The notes beneath the pieces were generated by a model, which was given only the letters and a program-made list of their open reading frames with translations, was not told where the DNA came from and ran no database searches. A program made the position numbers and the translations under genes. Shown here piece by piece: positions 38,843 to 47,293 of a DNA stretch of 64,000 nt (its first letter is position 1; every line of letters begins with the position of its first letter). The DNA lies in contig NZ_CP121685.1 in NCBI RefSeq assembly GCF_029760915.1, forward strand, positions 2,877,001 through 2,941,000, given 5' to 3'. Origin of the DNA: Olleya sp. YS (GTDB lineage: Bacteria > Bacteroidota > Bacteroidia > Flavobacteriales > Flavobacteriaceae).

Positions 38843-39031
38843 ATGAGCAGAATCTGTATTTACCCTAAAGACGTTCAAATAGTAACAGGTAAAAGTGAGC
38901 GTTATGGTAGGTCAATTATCAAGAAGATAAAAGACCACCTAAACAAAGAAGCTCACCAATTAGTTACTATTGATGAATTTTGCGACTTTATGGGCTTTGA
39001 AATCAGTAAAGTACGAGGATTAATCAAGTAA
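38843..39031 (+). CDS. Small conserved hypothetical, probably DNA-binding (62 aa)
   Basis: A short basic protein with IYPKDVQIVTGKSERYGRS and an HQLVTIDEFCDFMGF segment, which I recall as a widespread Bacteroidota small protein. The helix-rich pattern could be a DNA-binding or phage-antirepressor-like fold. It lies just inside the right end of element 1, divergent from the 249-aa gene, and may be part of the element's own regulation. No function is known to me. Confidence 0.65.
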   Translation: MSRICIYPKDVQIVTGKSERYGRSIIKKIKDHLNKEAHQLVTIDEFCDFMGFEISKVRGLIK

Positions 39032-39060
39032 ATTTCGTATCTTTAAGACAAGGTTTTAAA

Positions 39061-39080
39061 GGTGACCTATTAGGTGACCT
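39061..39080. repeat. Arm-type repeats, right end of element 1
   Basis: GGTGACCT at 39061-39068 and 39073-39080, the same 12-bp period as at the left end (16727 and 16739). Probable integrase/Xis arm sites. Confidence 0.7.
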
Positions 39081-39129
39081 CATAATGGTACAGGACTGAA
39101 ACATCGATAAATAAAGACGCTGAGAAAGA

Positions 39130-39152
39130 GGTTCACTTACCTCTTTCTCCGC
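39130..39152 (+). other. Central att site (right end of element 1, left end of element 2)
   Basis: Contains the core CCTCTTTCTCCGC (39140-39152) of the tRNA-Ser end and the same GGTTC box upstream. Compared with the right site it shares ACCTCTTTCTCCGCAAAAA (19 bp). Confidence 0.85.
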
Positions 39153-39153
39153 A

Positions 39154-39194
39154 AAAAACCCTGTAAGCTCAATGTTTACGGGGTTTTGTTTTTT
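39154..39194 (+). terminator. Element-borne hairpin terminator, left end of element 2
   Basis: AACCCTGTAA (39157-39166) pairs with TTACGGGGTT (39176-39185) with one wobble and is followed by T runs. Its stem is related to the hairpin right after tRNA-Ser (16651-16677), as though both elements carry the same kind of replacement terminator. Confidence 0.7.
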
Positions 39195-39195
39195 T

Positions 39196-39236
39196 AGGTG
39201 TCAATATAGGTGTCAAAAGCCTCTTATTTAACACCT
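39196..39236. repeat. Arm-type repeats, left end of element 2
   Basis: AGGTGTCA at 39196-39203 and 39208-39215 (12-bp period) plus an inverted AACACCT at 39230-39236, the same layout as the left end of element 1 with a different sequence. Confidence 0.68.
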
Positions 39237-39323
39237 TTTTCACACTCAAATACCATATATAAAAAAATCTAAACTATTAATATATAGATGAGGTTCTTAC
39301 TACACTTTATAAGCTATTTGCTT

Positions 39324-42300
39324 TTAGCTGTTCTCTACTATTGCAATTTCTTCTGGTGTTAAGTCATATAATTTGTAGACCATTTGGTCTATTTCTTTTT
39401 CTAAAGTTGTCGTGTCACTATTTTGATTATCCGCCTTAGCCTTAGTTATTTTAGTTGTTAATAAAGTAAAAGGTAAAATAACCTCATCTGGAATTTTTTT
39501 TATCGGAATTTTTTCTAAAAAAGTTTTAGAAATATTTACTGTTAGATTTGAACGATTAGAAAACATTAAAGCATAATACCAATTTATTAATTTAGAGTTT
39601 AATAAGGCTAAATAAACTGAATATAAATGTTCTCTACCTTCTTTCAATATAAGATTGTTTACACTATTAAAAGTGTAAAATTGATTATCATCTAATACAG
39701 CAGTAAGCGGACTTAAACCACCACTAATTCTTTGAATTAAAATTTTCTTTTTAGCCAAAAATATTTCTTCATTTCTAGCTCTATTTAAAAGATTATTATC
39801 ATAAAGTATATAATTATTATTAAAGTCAATTCTATAATTTTTAAAATCTTTCCCAAATAAAAGAGGTTTATAATCTTCGTTAATTTTAGTATTAGCAATA
39901 TATTTTTCTTTATCTCCATCTATACCTGGTGAAATAAACAAAAAATCATCACCCATTGGATATGTAGATTCTTTAATTTTGTCAATTATTTTAACAGTTG
40001 AATTATCAATAAAATTATTAATAGTGTAACTAACATTTTGCAAGAAAAAAGATTGTTTAACTGAATTAATTACTGAATTGCTTTTTAATTTAATTTCAGA
40101 TTCGTCTAAGAAAGATTTATTTAATTCTAAGATTATTGTAGAAATTGTTACACCATCAAAAACCCCCTTGTCTAAATCGACAATTGAATAAATATTGGTT
40201 TTTTCTAATAAATATTTTCTTATTGCCTCCAAAGTAGTTGCTCTCAATAATCCATTAGGAATTATATAACTTAATTCTGCATTTTTATTCATTATATCTA
40301 ATCCCCTTACAACGAATAAACCGAAAAGATTTATTTTATTAGTCTGAATATTTAAACCTTTATTTTCAGTGCCAATTTTATGTTTTTTAATATAATTTGC
40401 TACATAATCTTTAAAGCCTTCTCCAAAATCACTATCTCTTGTAAAAACATAAGGTGGATTCCCAATAATAGCATCAAAGCCAATATAACTTCCATCATCG
40501 GCTAATACTTCTGGAAACTCAAAACGCCACTCGAAAGCATTATTATATATGGCATTGTTTACAATTTCTTCTTTTTCTAAATAGGTTGCTTCTGCTTTGT
40601 TTTTTAGTTTTTTAAGATTATCTTTTTCTGTTTTTTTAATCTTTTCACCAAAGGCTTTTAGGTTTTTAAGGCGTTCTTCTTCGTTTATATATTCACCTTG
40701 TGCTTTCTGAAATTTGCTTATAAAAGCATTATCTAAAGTGCTTTTAAAATTATTTTTAACCTCATCTATAATTTGTAAAACTTCTCGTTTTCTGTCTTTA
40801 CTATTGGTTTCTTTATATTCTGCTACGGCGTTTTTATAATCTGCAAAACTATAATTTACTTCTTTTCCTTTAAAAGCGTCTTTTAAATCATCCTCTAAAT
40901 GAAACCTACTAATTAAGGAGTTTCCGCATTTAATATTTATATCAATATTTGGTAAGGTTTGTAGTCTGTTCTCTTTAGTATAATATGCGTTTTTAAGTAA
41001 TTCAATCCATAAACGCAAACGACAAATTTTAACCGAATTTGGATTTATATCTACACCAAACAAACAGTTTTCTATTAAGGTTTGCTTTTCGTGAAATAAA
41101 GTGTGTTGTATGCGTGTGCTTTCTTTGTCTGTTGGATTATATTCAAACAACAAACCTTTGTCATCAATTACATAAAGCTCATCGTTTACAATTTCTATAT
41201 CACAACGTAATGGCAATCCTTTAGCATCTACTAAAATACCTAAGTCTTTTTTTATAACAATTAACTCGTTTAATGCACTTACTAAGAAGTGACCAGAACC
41301 AACCGCAGGGTCGCAAATTCTAAATCCATTAATAATAGTATTAAAGCGCTTTAAATCGTCTATTTTAAAGTGTTTACTGCAATAGGACTGTAAGTCTTCA
41401 AACGTTTCTATTTGATCGTTTTCCTGTTCCTTAAATTTTTGTATTACAGCACGTCTAAGCATTTCTTTACACATGTACATAGTAATATAAGCAGGCGTAT
41501 AAAATGAGCCTTCTTTGTAACCGTTTATTTTCTCGAAAATTAAACCTAATACCGAAGCATTAATTAATGATTTGGTTTCTTGACTGTCTTCAATACCTTC
41601 GTTTCCATCTGTTGCAAAATCATAAGCATCTAAAAACTGAAATAAATAATCTAATGTAGAAAGTTTGCCTTTTAAACGTTTTCCTTTAGTATCTTTTAAA
41701 ACCGTATTACTAAACACTTCTATAGCATCATTATTTAATGCTGAAATTTCAAAAGCTTCGTTTTCTAAAGTGTTTCGTTCAAATAGCGAACTGTTTAGAT
41801 AAGGAATATTTTTATACTTATCCTTATATTTTGGATGCCTTTCGTCTTCTTGTTTTGCTAATGCAGAAAAAAACAAATCGTTTAATTCATCAAATCCATT
41901 TATAAAACTAGAATTAAGAAATTTGTATTTACTATCCTGTTTATGGTATGCTAATAATTGAGATTCTAAGAGCTTTAAAAATAATATACGGTTAACCCAA
42001 GTCAAGCATAGCTCTAAACCAACATTAAATGCTTTCTCTGAACCGTTTTCAACGCTTTTAACATTAGCTAGATAATCTCTATCCTCTAATATTACAATCG
42101 TATTTTCTAGTAAAGAAGCATAATCTCTGCCTTTTTCGGATTTACGACTAATTATTTTTTTCCCTTTTTCTTTTATCTCTTCTAAACCTATAATATGCAG
42201 TAACTCATTATAAAAGGTTTTATTTAGTTGGTTGCTATCATTACCAAAAGAATGACCTAATAAGTGCACGTCTGAAAATATTTTATACAATGTATTTAGG

Positions 42301-42953
42301 TGCGCATCCTTTAGGCTTTCAAACTTTGTTTTTGAAAAATCTAAATGAACAAAAGGCAAGGTTTCTTGAACCTCATTAATATATTTTTTTGCAATTTCAT
42401 CATAAAAAAGCTCATTCTTAGTAGTATCTTTTAATCCATCTCTAAAAGATTTATACTCTTTTAGTAATGCTTTATTTTTATAGAAATAATTATAAAAATC
42501 CTCCGCTTTAAACAAAAACCATTCATAACCATTAGTAGCGATGAGGTGTTTTATATTATTATTTTCATTATCTACACGTTCACGTAAATAGTATAATAAT
42601 AACTCCTGTAATGCTTTACGATTTAGATTTTCTGTAGTTAGAAATTCTGCCTTGTTACTTGGTTTCTTAGCTTCAATAATTACTCCTACATCACTACTTG
42701 CTGTAGCATCAATATAAATAGCTAAATCAATTCTATCTTTAGTATTTATATAATTTTGACCATAAAACGTATTAGTAAAAAAATCTTTGAAATGTGATTT
42801 AATATGCTCTTCGCTTTCTCCATTATCATCACTTAGCTTTACAGCATCTATACAGACTTGTAACTGTTCTGTAAAATTATTTACTACCTTTCTTAAAGGC
42901 TTGTGTTTTCTGTATGCAGGATTAAGAGCTTTTCTAGTGCGAAGTTTATTCAT
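39324..42953 (-). CDS. Type IIG restriction-modification enzyme (single chain)
   Basis: A 1209-aa protein combining nuclease, adenine methyltransferase and target recognition. Near the N-terminus RIDLAIYI and IIEAKKP (Asp76, Glu94, Lys96) form a PD-(D/E)xK nuclease. The methylase has DPAVGSGHF (around residue 550) and NPPYV (around residue 830), both needed for N6-adenine methylation. Residues about 1000-1180 look like the target-recognition part. The overall type resembles Eco57I/BREX PglX enzymes, but no other BREX gene is near. It is likely the element's anti-phage and addiction cargo. Confidence 0.88.
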   Translation of the reverse strand: MNKLRTRKALNPAYRKHKPLRKVVNNFTEQLQVCIDAVKLSDDNGESEEHIKSHFKDFFTNTFYGQNYINTKDRIDLAIYIDATASSDVGVIIEAKKPSNKAEFLTTENLNRKALQELLLYYLRERVDNENNNIKHLIATNGYEWFLFKAEDFYNYFYKNKALLKEYKSFRDGLKDTTKNELFYDEIAKKYINEVQETLPFVHLDFSKTKFESLKDAHLNTLYKIFSDVHLLGHSFGNDSNQLNKTFYNELLHIIGLEEIKEKGKKIISRKSEKGRDYASLLENTIVILEDRDYLANVKSVENGSEKAFNVGLELCLTWVNRILFLKLLESQLLAYHKQDSKYKFLNSSFINGFDELNDLFFSALAKQEDERHPKYKDKYKNIPYLNSSLFERNTLENEAFEISALNNDAIEVFSNTVLKDTKGKRLKGKLSTLDYLFQFLDAYDFATDGNEGIEDSQETKSLINASVLGLIFEKINGYKEGSFYTPAYITMYMCKEMLRRAVIQKFKEQENDQIETFEDLQSYCSKHFKIDDLKRFNTIINGFRICDPAVGSGHFLVSALNELIVIKKDLGILVDAKGLPLRCDIEIVNDELYVIDDKGLLFEYNPTDKESTRIQHTLFHEKQTLIENCLFGVDINPNSVKICRLRLWIELLKNAYYTKENRLQTLPNIDINIKCGNSLISRFHLEDDLKDAFKGKEVNYSFADYKNAVAEYKETNSKDRKREVLQIIDEVKNNFKSTLDNAFISKFQKAQGEYINEEERLKNLKAFGEKIKKTEKDNLKKLKNKAEATYLEKEEIVNNAIYNNAFEWRFEFPEVLADDGSYIGFDAIIGNPPYVFTRDSDFGEGFKDYVANYIKKHKIGTENKGLNIQTNKINLFGLFVVRGLDIMNKNAELSYIIPNGLLRATTLEAIRKYLLEKTNIYSIVDLDKGVFDGVTISTIILELNKSFLDESEIKLKSNSVINSVKQSFFLQNVSYTINNFIDNSTVKIIDKIKESTYPMGDDFLFISPGIDGDKEKYIANTKINEDYKPLLFGKDFKNYRIDFNNNYILYDNNLLNRARNEEIFLAKKKILIQRISGGLSPLTAVLDDNQFYTFNSVNNLILKEGREHLYSVYLALLNSKLINWYYALMFSNRSNLTVNISKTFLEKIPIKKIPDEVILPFTLLTTKITKAKADNQNSDTTTLEKEIDQMVYKLYDLTPEEIAIVENS

Positions 42954-43099
42954 TTATGTAATTACTTTTCAATTAATAACTAACATTAAAAGTATAAATC
43001 TTTAGAGGATTATAAGCATTATTTTAAATCTAAGTTTATATTATTTTTAACTAATTTTATTTTTATTATTATTTCACAAATTAAAAAAAGACAAACTGA

Positions 43100-43381
43100 A
43101 TGGATTTAGAGTTATTACATATAATGTGCAAACAAGATACTCGCAATGGTTTTAATGAATTTAAAAGAGTAATAGATATAAATTTATTCACGTTTGATTT
43201 GAATGTTAAAGAAGACCTATTAAACCAACTTTCACAAGGTTTATGTAGTAGAACAGTGAAAGAGTTTGTAACAAATAACAATCTTTCAAATAAGCAATTA
43301 GAATATCTGAGTATTGTTATTGAATATTATAAAGCAATAGCTATAAAAACTGCGGAAAATTATAGTAGACGATTTTTATAA
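43100..43381 (+). CDS. Small hypothetical protein (93 aa)
   Basis: An all-helical-looking 93-aa protein rich in Leu, Asn and Lys with no signal or membrane segment and no motif I recognise. It lies between the divergent restriction-modification gene and the converging rep gene, whose stop is 2 bases away. A controller or anti-defence role is possible by position only. Start at 43100 has no strong alternative. Confidence 0.5.
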   Translation: MDLELLHIMCKQDTRNGFNEFKRVIDINLFTFDLNVKEDLLNQLSQGLCSRTVKEFVTNNNLSNKQLEYLSIVIEYYKAIAIKTAENYSRRFL

Positions 43382-43382
43382 T

Positions 43383-44411
43383 TTACTTTAAATCTATATT
43401 AATATTATGCTCTAGAAGAGCCTGTAAACTTGTAGGCAAGTTATAACCACTTAAAAATTCACCTGTTTCTATATTCTCCCAATCATTAGTTTTTGCATTA
43501 AATTTCCACTCATTAAAAGAACTTAATAATTTTGCTGAGGTATTTTTACACTCTGTCTCTTTTGGTGCATTAAAACCGAATCTATCAAAAATGCGTTTAC
43601 CTTTCATTGTTACTAAAATAGTATTTAAAGCATTAATATAAATTTGTGCTGTAGTAGTTTCTTTTGCTCTCTTTTTTAAGTCTGGTTCTGTAAATATTTT
43701 ACTGCCATATTTAATAATCTCTATTAAGCTTTTTTCTACATCACAAACTCTTTGAATGTCTTGACCTTGACGTAATGCAAATTTAGAAGTACACAACATT
43801 AACCAATCAGAAACAATTACCTCAGCCATTTCTTTATTTGCAGTTATTATGTGCAAATGTGGGTTATAGGTTTTTTTCTTTGGGTTGAAGTTACATTCTA
43901 AAGATTTTACACCTACTAGCTTTGCCCCTGTTCCTCTTTGGTGTCTTTTCCTATGCTTTGCATTTATTTTTTTAAAACCTCTTAATAAACCATCTATTCG
44001 GCTTTTTAGTTTATCCTCTTTTACTGCTTTTATAGTTATGGTTACAAAGTGAGGGTCTTCCCATTGTTTGATAATTGGATAATAGCGATTTATAATTTCT
44101 GCTTTTCGAATACTACAACATAATGTACAAAATCTATTTTTACAATATTTACCATACAATCTCCCATCTGCCGTAATTATCTTTTGTTGGCAATGGTATG
44201 TGTTCCAAAAGGCTTTTTGTAGTTCTGGTGTTTCGTTTTCTTTTGCTAAATCAATTAATTTAAGCATCATAGATTGTGTAATCGTTTTGCGCTTTGCTCT
44301 ACCTTGTAAAACTTCTTTTTTGCTGAGGTCTGAACCTTCTCCATTAACAATTACTTGTTTATGTCTCGCTTTATTTGTCTCGTTATCTGCTAATGTATAC
44401 ATAACACCCAT
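43383..44411 (-). CDS. Rolling-circle replication initiator (HUH Rep, Rep_1-like)
   Basis: A 342-aa protein with the features of plasmid rolling-circle initiators: a Cys cluster KYCKNRFCTLCC (Cys90-Cys99), motif 1 FVTITIKAV (about 122-130), the HUH metal motif PHLHII (His185, His187) and motif 3 IIKYGSK with candidate nucleophile Tyr235 and Lys238. It would nick a double-strand origin and let the excised element replicate. It follows the HTH gene after about 30 bases. A Rep in an integrase-carrying element suggests a replicating form after excision. Confidence 0.82.
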   Translation of the reverse strand: MGVMYTLADNETNKARHKQVIVNGEGSDLSKKEVLQGRAKRKTITQSMMLKLIDLAKENETPELQKAFWNTYHCQQKIITADGRLYGKYCKNRFCTLCCSIRKAEIINRYYPIIKQWEDPHFVTITIKAVKEDKLKSRIDGLLRGFKKINAKHRKRHQRGTGAKLVGVKSLECNFNPKKKTYNPHLHIITANKEMAEVIVSDWLMLCTSKFALRQGQDIQRVCDVEKSLIEIIKYGSKIFTEPDLKKRAKETTTAQIYINALNTILVTMKGKRIFDRFGFNAPKETECKNTSAKLLSSFNEWKFNAKTNDWENIETGEFLSGYNLPTSLQALLEHNINIDLK

Positions 44412-44443
44412 TTTAGGAAGCTATAAACCACAAACAAAAAAGG

Positions 44444-44719
44444 CTAAGCCCTTTTGTATTTAAGTGACTTAACCTCTGTTAATGCATTATCTAAATCAGT
44501 TCTTTTTATAAGTAAAATTCTACCTAATTTTTGAGCTGAAATAAACCCTTTTTTTATATAATTATGTACTGACTGTTCTGAAACCTTTAGAAGTTCTGCG
44601 GTTTCTTTTACTGTTAAATTCTCAGATTTCTCTTCTTCTATTGGCTTATATTTAAGCTCTAATAAAAGATTTTCAATGTTTTCTAACCTCTGGTTTAGGT
44701 TCTCAAATGGATTACTCAT
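44444..44719 (-). CDS. HTH_17 / excisionase-like DNA-binding protein, element 2
   Basis: A 91-aa protein with an N-terminal coiled region (ENLNQRLENIENLLLELK) and a winged helix (LTVKETAELLKVSEQSVHN, FISAQKLGRILLIKR). It resembles the HTH gene of element 1 in layout but not closely in sequence. Probably Xis or a regulator. An inverted repeat lies just upstream (44767-44803). Confidence 0.82.
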   Translation of the reverse strand: MSNPFENLNQRLENIENLLLELKYKPIEEEKSENLTVKETAELLKVSEQSVHNYIKKGFISAQKLGRILLIKRTDLDNALTEVKSLKYKRA

Positions 44720-44766
44720 AACAAATCATTTTATAATTTGCCATAAATGTATATACAGGTTGAGAT

Positions 44767-44803
44767 GGTAACTATAATGTAACCATTACCTCTTATAGTT
44801 ACC
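44767..44803. repeat. Inverted repeat upstream of the HTH gene
   Basis: GGTAACTATAA (44767-44777) and its perfect complement TTATAGTTACC (44793-44803), with further GTAACC/ATTACC-like units in the 15-nt loop. It overlaps the last codons of the 346-aa gene. Candidate operator, or an origin site for the Rep. Confidence 0.5.
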
Positions 44804-45839
44804 TACTCTTTATTTTTGCTTGTTGTAGCTCTAAAAGGGCTATTTCTTTAGCTTTTGGGTAATCTTTAAGCATTGTATTAGCCACATAACTAATATTAGC
44901 TTCTTCTTTTTTTGCTATTCTGTTAGTATGATAATTTGTTAATCTATTATAAACTATCTGAAAGTACTTTGCGGTAGTCTTAATATTATCTTTTTTTATT
45001 AATTCTTTAATAGCAATCCATTTTCCCTCCGGATGGTTTTCAAAATACCCAAAATCCTTACTTTGTTGTAAATAATGATAATACAAAGCATAATGCACAA
45101 CTGTAGGTTCTTTTTTCTTATTTCTACTTAAGCCTTTTATAGCAACCCCTTCTCTCTCTTCAATAAATATTTCATCTTTATAAAAACGTCTCTTATTCTC
45201 AAAAAACATCTTTTGTAAATCTAAATAATTTTCATCCTCGATTTTATTAATTTTATTACTTAAATCTTTTTCTTCGATGTCATTCAAAGTTGAGTTTATT
45301 ATTTTAAGATTTGTTAAGGTATCTGAACTAGAGAACATTTTAGTTATAGTCAAAAAACCAGACTCTAATGTAAACCTGCATAGCCTATCTAAATCTAAAT
45401 ACATTTTTCCTTCTCCCTTTATAAACCTAAAACAATCATAAAACTTAACCGTTAGTTTTTTAAGATTGGGCTTATCATTATAAATATGTTTATTTTTAGA
45501 TATTATACGAATAAACTCATTCGAAGCTAACATAAAAGTAACTTCCATTTGCAAGTAATATTTACTACAATTTTTATCTCCTACATCATTACTTTCTCCT
45601 TTGCACCACTTACAACCATCCTCAACATTATCAGGCAAGGACATTTTAACAGCTTCATTCAAAGCATTATTAACAATGTCATAATCTTTTTTTGTAACTA
45701 AAAACTGCTTTAAATAATACGTGTGATTTTTCTCAAAATCCTTATCAAAACGTTTTTTCAGTCTCTTATCAAATTTTAACTCAACTATTTTTTGCCCTTC
45801 TTTTAGATTTAACTCAAATCCAATATTCCTTTTTGCCAT
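44799..45839 (-). CDS. Conserved hypothetical of Bacteroidota elements (346 aa)
   Basis: A 346-aa cytoplasmic protein with a Cys-rich GCKWCKGESNDVGDKNCSK segment near residue 75, a long basic middle and a C-terminal region with HYALYYHYLQQ. Its start directly abuts the integrase stop (1 base). I do not recognise a family with known function. The location between int and the HTH gene suggests a role in excision or maintenance. Similar genes are, from memory, often next to integrases in this phylum. Confidence 0.6.
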   Translation of the reverse strand: MAKRNIGFELNLKEGQKIVELKFDKRLKKRFDKDFEKNHTYYLKQFLVTKKDYDIVNNALNEAVKMSLPDNVEDGCKWCKGESNDVGDKNCSKYYLQMEVTFMLASNEFIRIISKNKHIYNDKPNLKKLTVKFYDCFRFIKGEGKMYLDLDRLCRFTLESGFLTITKMFSSSDTLTNLKIINSTLNDIEEKDLSNKINKIEDENYLDLQKMFFENKRRFYKDEIFIEEREGVAIKGLSRNKKKEPTVVHYALYYHYLQQSKDFGYFENHPEGKWIAIKELIKKDNIKTTAKYFQIVYNRLTNYHTNRIAKKEEANISYVANTMLKDYPKAKEIALLELQQAKIKSR

Positions 45840-47120
45840 CTAATTTACTTTTTTTAGTGGTGCTTCATCCATTTTCCAAACTGTATGCATAAAATCTTTC
45901 CTTTCTTCATTATTAGGCTTATAATACTTATTGAATACTTCTAAGCTTTTGTGTCCTGTATAACTCATTATTATTTTGTCTGGAATCTTTTTATTTTTCA
46001 TTATCGTAATGAAACTTCTTCTTGCTGTATGCGATGAAATACGCTCAAACATTGGGTTAATTTCTTCTATTATTTCTTTACCTAACTTTATTGTTTTTTT
46101 TACTTCTTCATTGTAACCAAGTAACTTAAATACTTCTTTTATATAATCATTAAATCTTTGATTTGATATTCTTGGCAACTTGTAATCATACTTTTTTAGT
46201 ACATATATAGAAAAATCATTTAGCGGAACTTCTAAAGATTTATCTGTGTTTTTCTTATCTCTTACTTTTATAATACCGTTTTGAATATCCTTTTTAGCTA
46301 CTTTAGAATAATTACTATAACGCATTCCTGTAGCACAACCAAAAACAAACAAATCTCTAACTTTTTCTAATCGTTCATTTTTACTTAAATCAAAATCAAA
46401 AACTTCCTGCACTTGTTTTAGAGTTAAGGCAATTTCATCTGTTTGCTGAGACTTTGGAGCTTTAAACTTTTGAAAATCTGTTTTGTATGTATAATTATTT
46501 TCTAAAGCCCAATAAAGAAAGGTTTTCATTAAACCTACATTTCTGCGAAGTGTATTTGCTGAGTGTGGTTTAACTCTGTCATTAATACAGTAATTAACAA
46601 ATGAATTATAAAATACCTTATTAATTTGATTGAAGTGTAAACGTTTATTTCTAAACTCTTGAAATTCGAAAAGCAATTTTTTATTATACTCATAACGTTT
46701 AATAGTAGTTGGTGAATTACCTTCTTCTGTAAAATCATTTCTTTTCTCTTCTAAGAAAATATCATAAACCTCAAAAAACTTACTAGAAATGGATTTCGTT
46801 CTTTTAAATTCAATATCAAAATCATCTTTTACATCAGAAATAATTATCTCTCTTTTGGATAACTTGTAATTCTGTATGGTATCTTGGAAAAATAAAGAAT
46901 AACGGTCTAACTGTCTTTTAATAGCTCTATGCGTTTCGGCTATTTTATTCCTTCCGTTGAGGTTATTAGGTTGTTTATTTTCATAATCCCATTCTTCTGG
47001 AGTAATATGTTCTCCTGTAGAATATACAAATCGACGCCCTTCATCTTTAAAATAGGCTTTTAAATAAATTAATGATAATCCAGCTTTATTAGGCTTTTTC
47101 AAATTAAAAGTACATTTCAT
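45840..47120 (-). CDS. int: Tyrosine-type site-specific integrase, element 2
   Basis: A 426-aa tyrosine recombinase. N-terminal arm-binding domain (MKCTFNLKKPNKAGLSLIYL), core-binding domain, and catalytic domain with HTARRSFITI and GHKSLEVFNKYY. The ATG at 47120 is chosen over the one at 47141, because Bacteroidota integrases start with this conserved segment and the longer start lies in the arm repeats. It differs clearly from the element 1 integrase while using the same tRNA target. Confidence 0.92.
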   Translation of the reverse strand: MKCTFNLKKPNKAGLSLIYLKAYFKDEGRRFVYSTGEHITPEEWDYENKQPNNLNGRNKIAETHRAIKRQLDRYSLFFQDTIQNYKLSKREIIISDVKDDFDIEFKRTKSISSKFFEVYDIFLEEKRNDFTEEGNSPTTIKRYEYNKKLLFEFQEFRNKRLHFNQINKVFYNSFVNYCINDRVKPHSANTLRRNVGLMKTFLYWALENNYTYKTDFQKFKAPKSQQTDEIALTLKQVQEVFDFDLSKNERLEKVRDLFVFGCATGMRYSNYSKVAKKDIQNGIIKVRDKKNTDKSLEVPLNDFSIYVLKKYDYKLPRISNQRFNDYIKEVFKLLGYNEEVKKTIKLGKEIIEEINPMFERISSHTARRSFITIMKNKKIPDKIIMSYTGHKSLEVFNKYYKPNNEERKDFMHTVWKMDEAPLKKVN

Positions 47121-47132
47121 AACAAAAATATT

Positions 47133-47152
47133 AGGTGTCATTATAGGTGTCA
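47133..47152. repeat. Arm-type repeats, right end of element 2
   Basis: AGGTGTCA at 47133-47140 and 47145-47152, again with 12-bp period, upstream of int. Pairs with the left-end repeats at 39196-39215. Confidence 0.7.
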
Positions 47153-47261
47153 GTAAATATACTATTTATTATACTTTTAGAACTATAACAAAGTATACAG
47201 TTATCAACAAAGTGTTGATTATGTTAGGTTTAACTAAAATAAGCTCTAAGTAAATATACAA

Positions 47262-47284
47262 GGTTCAAATACCTCTTTCTCCGC
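47262..47284 (+). other. attR: right end of element 2
   Basis: Contains GGTTC then the core CCTCTTTCTCCGC (47272-47284) of the tRNA-Ser end; ends at the border with chromosomal DNA. Confidence 0.86.
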
Positions 47285-47293
47285 AAAAACACT

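Larger units (their letters stand above)
16626..39152 (+). mobile_element. Integrative element 1 (metal-resistance cargo)
   Basis: About 22.5 kb bounded by the tRNA-Ser end and a second copy of its 3' core at 39140-39152. It carries a tyrosine integrase just inside the left end, an HTH/Xis-like gene, a PolA-like polymerase, a DUF6119-like protein, a metal island and two widespread Bacteroidota hypothetical genes near the right end. Arm-type GGTGACCT repeats occur at both ends. No relaxase, type IV secretion or phage structural gene is visible, so transfer would need help from elsewhere. Confidence 0.85.
39153..47284 (-). mobile_element. Integrative element 2 (rolling-circle Rep, type IIG restriction-modification)
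   Basis: About 8.1 kb between the central and right att copies. Gene order from the right end: integrase, a 346-aa unknown, HTH protein, HUH Rep, a 93-aa gene (opposite strand) and a large type IIG enzyme. Both ends carry AGGTGTCA pairs with 12-bp spacing, unlike element 1's GGTGACCT, so the two elements have different integrase specificity for arms but one target. No capsid, relaxase or secretion genes. Confidence 0.85.

Noticed and set aside
39324-42953. BREX system
   Set aside because: The protein resembles PglX-type methylases, but brxA, brxB, brxC, pglZ and brxL are absent and it has its own N-terminal nuclease, so a stand-alone type IIG enzyme fits better.
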